A stretch of 5,259 bases of DNA. Origin: Gammaproteobacteria bacterium (lineage in GTDB: Bacteria > Pseudomonadota > Gammaproteobacteria > Steroidobacterales > JACDCP01). The position numbers and the translations under genes were made by a program. The stretch covers positions 1 to 5,259 of the forward strand of contig JACDCP010000221.1 in NCBI GenBank assembly GCA_013817465.1, read 5' to 3'. Of the stretch, positions 1 through 4,178 are shown one piece after another (position 1 is the first letter of the stretch; the number at the start of each line of letters is the position of its first letter). The notes under the pieces were generated by a model. That model did not search any database, was not told where the DNA came from, and saw only the letters and a list, made by a program, of their open reading frames with translations.

Positions 1-833
1 CTTTCGATGCGCGGATCCACGAGGTCCGGCGCATGGCCGGTCAGTGCCAGGTGGCCGAACAGTTCCGCGCACTGCTCACCGACAGCGAGATCAAGCGCAG
101 CCACGCGCATTGCGACCGCGTGCAGGATCCCTATTCGGTGCGCTGCATGCCGCAGGTATACGGTGCGGTGTGGGACACGCTGGCGCACGCCGCCGACGTG
201 CTCGCGCGCGAGCTCAACAGCGTGTCCGACAATCCGCTGATCTTCGGCGACGATATTCTCTCCGGCGGCAACTTTCACGCCGAGCCGCTCGGCTTCGTCA
301 GCGATTTCATGAGCATCGCCGTCGCGGAGCTCGCGAGCATGTCGGAACGGCGCACGGATCTGCTGGAGCGGCGCGTAAACCCGAACCTGAAGATGTTCCT
401 GACCAGCGAGCCCGGGTTGGAATCCGGCTTCATGATCGCGCACGTCGCGACGGCGGCTCTCGCATCGGAAAACAAGACGCTCGCACACCCCGCCTCGATC
501 GACAGCATCCCGACCTCCGCCGGCCAGGAAGACCACGTCTCCATGGCGCCGTGGGCGGGCTTGAAGCTGCTCACCATCTGCGTGAATACGAGCTATGTGC
601 TGGCGATCGAGCTGCTCGCCGCCGCTCACGCGATCGACGATCAGCGTCCGTTGCGCACCACGCCTGAACTGCAGAAGCTGCACGCGTTCATCCGTGAGCG
701 CGTGCCCTTCGCGGCGCACGATCATCGCATGGACGGCGAAATCGCCCTGCTCGCCGAATGTTTGCGCAAAGACGAGCTGGCCGCTCTCCTCCCGGGTCGC
801 GAGCTGCCGCGCGACACGGTGGCGAATTGCTGA
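1..833 (+). CDS. hutH: Histidine ammonia-lyase (histidase), C-terminal half, truncated by the window edge
   Basis: This enzyme removes ammonia from L-histidine to give trans-urocanate, the first step of histidine catabolism, in the cytoplasm as a homotetramer. The reading frame is open from base 3 to the TGA at 831-833, giving 276 visible residues. Bacterial HutH is usually about 510 residues, so the N-terminal half is outside the window, including the Ala-Ser-Gly triad that forms the MIO cofactor. Visible family signatures are QDPYSVR (nt 123-143, holding the Gln, Tyr and Arg active-site positions), SVSDNPLIF, SGGNFHAEP (261-287, with the active-site Phe), SGFMIAHVATAALASENK, and PTSAGQEDHVSM with the conserved Glu at 528-530. 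These match histidase better than plant-type phenylalanine or tyrosine lyases, although substrate choice cannot be proven from this half alone. The frame is intact and the C-terminus is normal. The next gene overlaps its stop codon. Confidence 0.93.
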   Translation, partial: FDARIHEVRRMAGQCQVAEQFRALLTDSEIKRSHAHCDRVQDPYSVRCMPQVYGAVWDTLAHAADVLARELNSVSDNPLIFGDDILSGGNFHAEPLGFVSDFMSIAVAELASMSERRTDLLERRVNPNLKMFLTSEPGLESGFMIAHVATAALASENKTLAHPASIDSIPTSAGQEDHVSMAPWAGLKLLTICVNTSYVLAIELLAAAHAIDDQRPLRTTPELQKLHAFIRERVPFAAHDHRMDGEIALLAECLRKDELAALLPGRELPRDTVANC

Positions 834-1483
834 GCCTGCAGACCATTGCCGCAGCCACCGGGCTGCTCGGCCTCATGTTCGTGTTTCTGGCGCTCGCCAG
901 GTTGTGGCGACGGCGGCCGCTCGCTGCGACAGGGCATTGTCTGCTTGGGCTCGTGCTGCTCGCGGTCGCGGCCGCCCTTATCACAGTCTCATGGAATCTT
1001 TATACGTACGCACGTTTGACGCACGAGCAGCCGGCCGCGGAGCTCAGCTTCACGCTGCTCGAACCCGGCCGCTATCACGCGCGCGTGGTTTTCTTCGAAG
1101 ACCGGCCGCCGCTCACAGTCGAGCTGAGCGGCAACGAATGGCAGGTCGACGCGCGCGTCATCAAATGGCACGGAATTGCGAGTCTGCTCGGCCTGGACAC
1201 CCTGTATCGACTCGACCGCTTGAGCGGGCGCTACATCGATATCCAGGACGAGCGCAGTCGCCCGCGGACCGTTTATGCACTATCGGAAGATCCCGGTCTC
1301 GATCTGTGGGCGCTGTCGCGACGGTACGAACATTGGCTGCCCTGGGTCGATGCACGCTACGGCAGCGCAGCGTTCCTGCCGATGGCCGATGGCGCGCGTT
1401 TTACCCTGAGCGTCAGCCAGTCCGGCCTGGTGGCCCGCCCCGCCAACGATGTCGCCCGCCGGATCATGCGGCGCTGGCAGTAA
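827..1483 (+). CDS. Conserved hypothetical membrane protein, two N-terminal transmembrane segments
   Basis: I do not recognise a named family with confidence. From the proposed TTG start the protein is 218 residues. Two hydrophobic helices lie at about residues 4-24 and 35-55, joined by a short basic loop (RLWRRRP). A polar domain of about 160 residues follows. By the positive-inside rule the loop is cytoplasmic, so the C-terminal domain would be periplasmic. That domain is rich in aromatic and acidic residues (RYHARVVFFEDRPPLTVEL, NEWQVDARVIKWHG, YEHWLPWVDARYGSAAFLP) and shows no catalytic motif I can name. TTG at 827 is preferred because it keeps the first helix whole and overlaps the hutH stop by 7 bp, as in coupled translation. 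The frame is open upstream to an ATG at 758, deep inside hutH, while the ATG at 875 would destroy helix 1. The overlap implies co-transcription with hutH. Related proteins may carry over-specific efflux-pump labels; nothing here supports transport. Confidence 0.72.
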   Translation: MLSLQTIAAATGLLGLMFVFLALARLWRRRPLAATGHCLLGLVLLAVAAALITVSWNLYTYARLTHEQPAAELSFTLLEPGRYHARVVFFEDRPPLTVELSGNEWQVDARVIKWHGIASLLGLDTLYRLDRLSGRYIDIQDERSRPRTVYALSEDPGLDLWALSRRYEHWLPWVDARYGSAAFLPMADGARFTLSVSQSGLVARPANDVARRIMRRWQ

Positions 1484-1506
1484 GTTACTGCGCCGTGCAC
1501 AGTCCC

Positions 1507-1529
1507 GGAGCCGAACGGGCACCGGCTCC
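1507..1529 (+). terminator. Possible weak hairpin terminator after the hutH operon
   Basis: A perfect 7-bp stem (GGAGCCG at 1507-1513 and CGGCTCC at 1523-1529) with a 9-base loop begins 24 bp after the stop of the membrane-protein gene. No T-run follows, so it is not a canonical intrinsic terminator. It could still end the hutH transcript or slow 3' decay. Confidence 0.3.
1513..1524 (+). repeat. 12-bp direct repeat, left copy, flanking the toxin-antitoxin region
   Basis: GAACGGGCACCG is found here and again at 2217-2228, identical and in the same orientation. The two copies bracket the complete toxin-antitoxin unit with its promoter. They could be a target duplication or recombination scar, but a short GC-rich match may also be chance. 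Confidence 0.4.
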
Positions 1530-1577
1530 CGTACGCCTTGCTGTTGCCGACATCTACTGCTCGACGCGGACAGTCAA

Positions 1578-1607
1578 TTGACTGGAAGCTTTCGGTAATG
1601 CTAGCAT
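1578..1607 (+). promoter_or_regulatory. Sigma70-type promoter of the toxin-antitoxin operon
   Basis: The -35 candidate is TTGACT (1578-1583, 5 of 6 to consensus). The -10 candidate is TAGCAT (1602-1607, 4 of 6), at 18-bp spacing and preceded by TGC, which forms an extended -10 (TGnTAGCAT). Transcription would begin near 1614, leaving a leader of about 20 bases before the antitoxin ATG at 1634. The palindromic operator covers the -10 box. This is inferred from sequence only. Confidence 0.55.
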
Positions 1608-1618
1608 TACCGCATTAC
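1593..1618. promoter_or_regulatory. Palindromic operator plus a third half-site, probable antitoxin binding site
   Basis: CGGTAATGCTAGCATTACCG at 1593-1612 is a perfect 20-bp palindrome. It contains the half-sites GTAATGC (1595-1601) and GCATTAC (1604-1610), and GCATTAC recurs at 1612-1618, giving three half-sites in 24 bp. The array covers the predicted -10 box and start point and ends 15 bp before the antitoxin ATG. This is the expected position for autorepression by an AbrB/MazE-fold antitoxin, which binds palindromic operators as a dimer. The palindrome is seen directly; the identity of the binding protein is inferred. Confidence 0.7.
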
Positions 1619-1633
1619 GAATAGCGAATTATC

Positions 1634-1864
1634 ATGTCGACCGCCACCAGCAAACTGACCCGCAAATACCAGGCGACGATTCCGGCGCCCGTGCGCGCGA
1701 CATTGAAGCTCGAAGCCGGTGATGCCATCGCTTTCGACGTGGACGGCGACGAAGTGCGTCTGCGGAAAGCGCGCCCGTTCGATCTCGCCTTTACTCGCGC
1801 ATTGGAGCAAACGCTCGAAGAGTGGAGCTCGAAAGCGGACGAGAAAGCTTATCGCGACCTATAG
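1634..1864 (+). CDS. AbrB/MazE-family antitoxin of a type II toxin-antitoxin system
   Basis: This 76-residue protein has an N-terminal SpoVT-AbrB swapped-hairpin DNA-binding domain at about residues 5-46. Its hallmark is SKLTRKYQATIPAPVRATL followed by LEAGDAIAFDVDGDEVRLRK. The acidic C-terminal part (residues 50-76, ending EEWSSKADEKAYRDL) is the kind of flexible tail that binds and neutralises a MazF-type toxin. The domain dimerises, so it should also bind the palindrome at 1593-1612 and repress its own operon. The ATG at 1634 is well placed for the fold, though no clear Shine-Dalgarno sequence precedes it; the leader is AT-rich and short. The toxin reading frame begins before this gene ends, with a 14-bp overlap if ATC at 1851 is used. 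The pair could stabilise the region or be a recent arrival. The closest named relatives are the MazE and PrlF groups; the exact subfamily is not certain. Confidence 0.88.
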   Translation: MSTATSKLTRKYQATIPAPVRATLKLEAGDAIAFDVDGDEVRLRKARPFDLAFTRALEQTLEEWSSKADEKAYRDL

Positions 1865-2201
1865 CGCCTTTGACGTGGTCATCGTGCCGTTTCCATTCAC
1901 TGACCGTACGGCGACCAAACGACGGCCGGCGCTGGTACTGTCCGATGCCGCTGCCTTCAATGACCGGGCAGCTCACTCCGTATTGGCAATGATCACGAGC
2001 GCCGCTCATTCAGCCTGGCCGCTGGACACGGCGATCGCCGATCTGAATGCCGCCGGGTTACCATCCTCCTCGGTGGTACGCATGAAGGTCTTCACGCTCG
2101 ATCATCGGTTGATACTTCGCAAATCGGGATCCCTGGCGACGATAGATCGCAAGGCAGTCAGCCGCGCTTTGAATGCTCTGTTGAAGCGAAAAGCAGCCTG
2201 A
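1851..2201 (+). CDS. PemK/MazF-family endoribonuclease toxin, apparent non-canonical ATC start
   Basis: The product is a probable mRNA interferase that cuts RNA at specific sites and is held inactive by the antitoxin upstream. The sequence shows the family layout: strand one FDVVIVPFPFTD, then TKRRPALVLSDAA with the conserved Arg-Pro-Ala-Leu-Val-Leu core, a central VLAMITSA strand, SSVVRMKVFTLDHRLI, and a C-terminal helix (DRKAVSRALNALLKR). Start choice is odd. The frame is open from 1719, but its ATGs at 1719 and 1722 lie far inside the antitoxin gene and would add about 44 unrelated residues. No ATG, GTG or TTG falls at the natural N-terminus. ATC at 1851 would give MATYSAFDVVIVPFPF and 116 residues, an ideal family length; a GAGAAAG stretch lies 3 bases upstream. 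GTG at 1875 would cut strand one. ATC initiation is rare, so a mutated ATG that weakens the toxin, or a sequence error, is also possible. The stop is TGA at 2199-2201. Confidence 0.85.
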   Translation: MATYSAFDVVIVPFPFTDRTATKRRPALVLSDAAAFNDRAAHSVLAMITSAAHSAWPLDTAIADLNAAGLPSSSVVRMKVFTLDHRLILRKSGSLATIDRKAVSRALNALLKRKAA

Positions 2202-2216
2202 ACAGCAGCCACCGTG

Positions 2217-2228
2217 GAACGGGCACCG
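2217..2228 (+). repeat. 12-bp direct repeat, right copy, flanking the toxin-antitoxin region
   Basis: This is the second identical copy of GAACGGGCACCG (first at 1513-1524), 16 bp after the toxin stop codon. The bases flanking the two copies differ on both sides, so the match is exactly 12 bp. Confidence 0.4.
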
Positions 2229-2254
2229 ACACTCAACGGAAAGGTACCGGATTT

Positions 2255-2313
2255 GCGTTCAACACCGGCCAGTCCGCCACGGCATCCGAACCGTCGCGCA
2301 TGCCTTAGGTCTC
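2255..2313 (-). pseudogene. hutU: Internal fragment of a second, diverged urocanase gene
   Basis: These 59 bp align without gaps to the intact hutU at 2673-2731, with 54 identical bases and the same orientation. They correspond to about residues 465-484 of HutU (ETEGMRDGSDAVADWPVLNA). Four of the five differences are synonymous third positions (GGC/GGT, GCG/GCC, CCC/CCG, AAT/AAC on the minus strand). The fifth turns the GAA codon into a TAA stop. The fragment has no start, is cut off on both sides and cannot code. It ends 4 bp before the 83-bp element at 2318. Silent differences mean it descends from a hutU copy that evolved under selection for protein, such as a resident or foreign allele, and not from a very recent copying slip. 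A short GCCACCGTG match at 2208-2216 is roughly colinear with hutU 2621-2629 but is too short to count. Confidence 0.85.
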
Positions 2314-2317
2314 AGGG

Positions 2318-2400
2318 AAAATGGGGACATTCCTGATTTTCCGGACATTGTTACCGGGCTGAATTGTCATTCCCCAGAAAATCAGGAATGTCCCCATTTT
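2318..2400. repeat. 83-bp palindromic element, copy 1 (REP/MITE-like)
   Basis: Arms at 2318-2341 and 2377-2400 are perfect 24-bp inverted repeats beginning AAAATGGGGACATTCCTGAT, separated by a 35-bp spacer. The whole unit recurs at 4093-4175 in the same orientation, as judged from the asymmetric spacer, with only four substitutions (three in the spacer centre and one near its right edge). No target-site duplication is obvious. It contains no open frame of note. The size, near-perfect hairpin and intergenic position fit REP-type or MITE-like elements mobilised in trans, for example by REP-associated tyrosine transposases of the Y1/IS200 superfamily; that link is inference. It lies between the convergent toxin and hutU genes. 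Confidence 0.9.
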
Positions 2401-2404
2401 CTTG
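2318..2404. terminator. Element copy 1 as a likely bidirectional terminator
   Basis: A transcript from either strand would fold the 24-bp arms into a very strong stem ending in CCCCATTTT, so U-rich bases close the hairpin in both directions. It sits between the convergent toxin gene (ends 2201) and hutU (ends 2426), where both transcripts need an end. The long stem and 35-base loop are larger than a typical intrinsic terminator, so function is inferred. Confidence 0.4.
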
Positions 2405-2425
2405 GCGCAGGGCCGGTTCAGCCGG

Positions 2426-4123
2426 CTATGAGATCATCGGCATATCGAGCCCACGCTCTTTCGCCACTTCGATCGCGCGCTCGTAACCCGCGTCCGCGTG
2501 GCGCATGACGCCGGTGCCGGGATCGTTGATGAGCACGCGCTCCAGCGCCGCGGCTGCACGCTCGCTGCCGTCGGCGACGACGACCACGCCGGCATGCAGT
2601 GAGTAGCCCATGCCCACGCCGCCACCGTGATGAAAGCTCACCCATGAGGCGCCGCTCGCCGTATTGAGCAGCGCATTCAACACGGGCCAGTCCGCCACCG
2701 CATCCGAGCCGTCGCGCATGCCTTCGGTCTCGCGATTCGGCGAGGCGACCGAGCCCGCATCGAGATGATCGCGGCCGATGACGATCGGCGCCTTGAGCTC
2801 ACCGCTTCTCACCATCTCGTTGAACGCAAGCCCGAGACGGTGACGCTCCTTATAACCCAGCCAGCAGATGCGGCAAGGCAGCCCCTGGAAGCGGATACGG
2901 CGACGCGCGTTATCCAGCCAGTCGTGCAGGCCTTGCTTGTCGGGGAACAGCTCCTTTGCCTTCGCATCCGTGCGATAGATGTCTTCCGGATCGCCCGACA
3001 GCGCCGCCCAGCGGAACGGTCCGATGCCTTCGCAGAACAGCGGGCGGATGTAGAGCGGCACGAAGCCCTTGAAGTCGAACGCGTTATCGACACCGGCATC
3101 CTGCGCCATTGCGCGGATGTTGTTGCCGTAATCGAAGGTCGGTATGCCGCGCCCATGGAAGGCGAGCATTGCTCGAACCTGGACCGCCATCGATGCCTTG
3201 GCGCGACGGATATATTCATCCGGATCGTCTGCGCGCAGCCGGGCTGCCTCCTCGAGCGAGAGCCGCGCGGGAATGTAGCCGTTCAGCGGATCGTGGGCGG
3301 AAGTCTGGTCGGTGACGAGATCCGGCAGGAATCCGCCTTGCCCGATGACTGGAAAGATATCGGCCGCGTTACCGAGCAGCCCCACGGAAACGGGCTCACG
3401 GCGTTCGAGGCTCGCGCGGACTATGGCGAAAGCCTCGTCCAGCGACCCGGCCCTGCGATCGAGATAGCCGGTCTCGAGTCGCTTCTCGATGCGCGCCGGA
3501 TCGACCTCGACCGCAAGACAGGAAAGCCCGGCTATCACGGCCGCGAGCGGCTGCGCGCCCCCCATGCCGCCGAGGCCGCCCGTGAGCAGCCAGCGCCCCG
3601 CAGCCTCGCCCCCGTAATGCCGGCGTACGGCTTCGGCGAAGGTCTCGTAGGTGCCCTGGACGATGCCCTGCGAGCCGATATAAATCCACGAACCGGCCGT
3701 CATCTGGCCGAACATCATGAGGCCCTTGCGATCGAGCTCAAAAAAATGTTCCCAGTTTGCCCATTTGCCGACCAGATTCGAATTCGCAATCAGGACGCGA
3801 GGCGCAGCGGGATGCGTTTTGAACACGCCGACCGGCTTGCCCGACTGGACGAGCAGCGTTTCGTCGTTGTCGAGCCGTTCGAGCGTGGCGACGATGGCAT
3901 CGAAGCATTCCCAGTCGCGCGCGGCACGTCCGATACCGCCGTAGACGACCAGCTCGCGCGGATTTTCCGCCACGGCCGGATCGAGATTGTTCAGGAGCAT
4001 GCGCAGCGCGGCTTCCTGCTGCCAGCCCTTGCAGCGCAGCTCCGTTCCGGTCGGCGCGTGCAACTCGACATCTCGATAGCGGGTTGCCGTAAAAAATGGG
4101 GACATTCCTGATTTTCCGGACAT
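2426..4123 (-). CDS. hutU: Urocanate hydratase (urocanase), complete, with an element-derived N-terminus
   Basis: This cytoplasmic enzyme converts urocanate to 4-imidazolone-5-propionate, using tightly bound NAD+ as an electrophile; it is the second step of histidine degradation. The 565 residues match the usual length of about 557. Visible signatures are NNLDPAVAENPRELVVYGG near the start, QSGKPVGVFKTH (93-104), MTAGSWIYIGSQGIVQGTYE (141-160), the nucleotide-binding GGLGGMGGAQ (182-191), DQTSAHDPLNGY, FDYGNNIR, and FQGLPCRICWLG with the catalytic Cys at about residue 420 (codon 2864-2866). RDHLDAGSVASPNRETEGMRDGSDAV and NDPGTGVMRHADAGY follow, and it ends MPMIS at TAG 2426-2428. Family homology begins at about RYRDVELHAP (residue 15). 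Residues 1-11 are read from the 83-bp element. ATG at 4121-4123 (loop) or ATG at 4103-4105 (stem, MSPFFTATRYRD) are the starts available; neither has a well-spaced Shine-Dalgarno. The gene lies 55 bp after purL, so it may depend on purL read-through. Confidence 0.95.
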   Translation of the reverse strand: MSGKSGMSPFFTATRYRDVELHAPTGTELRCKGWQQEAALRMLLNNLDPAVAENPRELVVYGGIGRAARDWECFDAIVATLERLDNDETLLVQSGKPVGVFKTHPAAPRVLIANSNLVGKWANWEHFFELDRKGLMMFGQMTAGSWIYIGSQGIVQGTYETFAEAVRRHYGGEAAGRWLLTGGLGGMGGAQPLAAVIAGLSCLAVEVDPARIEKRLETGYLDRRAGSLDEAFAIVRASLERREPVSVGLLGNAADIFPVIGQGGFLPDLVTDQTSAHDPLNGYIPARLSLEEAARLRADDPDEYIRRAKASMAVQVRAMLAFHGRGIPTFDYGNNIRAMAQDAGVDNAFDFKGFVPLYIRPLFCEGIGPFRWAALSGDPEDIYRTDAKAKELFPDKQGLHDWLDNARRRIRFQGLPCRICWLGYKERHRLGLAFNEMVRSGELKAPIVIGRDHLDAGSVASPNRETEGMRDGSDAVADWPVLNALLNTASGASWVSFHHGGGVGMGYSLHAGVVVVADGSERAAAALERVLINDPGTGVMRHADAGYERAIEVAKERGLDMPMIS

Positions 4124-4175
4124 AGTTATCAGGCTGAATTGTCATTCCTCAGAAAATCAGGAATGTCCCCATTTT
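4093..4175. repeat. 83-bp palindromic element, copy 2, overlapping the 5' end of hutU
   Basis: Arms at 4093-4116 and 4152-4175 are perfect 24-bp inverted repeats, identical to those of copy 1 at 2318-2400; four of 83 bases differ between copies, all in the 35-bp spacer. The right end is 3 bp from the purL stop codon. The left 31 bases (4093-4123) are translated as the first residues of HutU. In the purL-hutU transcript the element would form a long hairpin with one possible hutU start codon in the loop and the other in the 3' arm. No target-site duplication is seen. Both copies run in the same direction, so hutU is framed by 83-bp direct repeats. Confidence 0.92.
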
Positions 4176-4178
4176 CGG

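Larger units (their letters stand above)
2202..2425. other. Intergenic region between the convergent toxin and hutU genes
   Basis: No intact gene is present. It holds, in order, the right copy of the 12-bp direct repeat (2217-2228), the 59-bp hutU fragment (2255-2313) and the 83-bp element (2318-2400). A small 5-bp stem (GCCGG 2412-2416, CCGGC 2422-2426) touches the hutU stop codon. The region looks like a patchwork of scars rather than a normal spacer. Confidence 0.7.

Noticed and set aside
44..667. 207-codon Arg/Ala-rich frame inside hutH
   Set aside because: It is an alternative-frame shadow of hutH; HutH signatures are in the other frame.
595..1581. 328-codon open frame on the plus strand crossing hutH and the membrane-protein gene
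   Set aside because: It overlaps two better-supported genes in another frame and its product is Arg/Ser/Ala-rich with no motif.
1719..1850. Toxin start at ATG 1719 or 1722
   Set aside because: It would add about 44 residues read out of frame through the antitoxin gene, unlike the compact family N-terminus.
2208..2216. Extension of the hutU fragment further left through GCCACCGTG
   Set aside because: It is only 9 bp, the spacing to the fragment differs by 5 bp from that in hutU, and the bases between do not align.
2318..2400. Target-site duplications at the element ends
   Set aside because: Flanks of both copies were compared (CAGGG/CTTGG and CGTAA/CGGTC) and no convincing direct duplication was found.
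2765..4111. 448-codon open frame on the plus strand, antisense to hutU
   Set aside because: It is a GC-rich shadow of hutU. The minus strand has clear urocanase motifs throughout, and the antisense product shows no recognisable domain.
4117..4160. Possible hutU promoter inside element copy 2 (GATAAC as -10 on the minus strand)
   Set aside because: No acceptable -35 is found at 16-18 bp spacing, and the match is weak.
2318..4175. CRISPR-like repeats
   Set aside because: There are only two copies 1.7 kb apart with a gene between them, and each is a single large hairpin.
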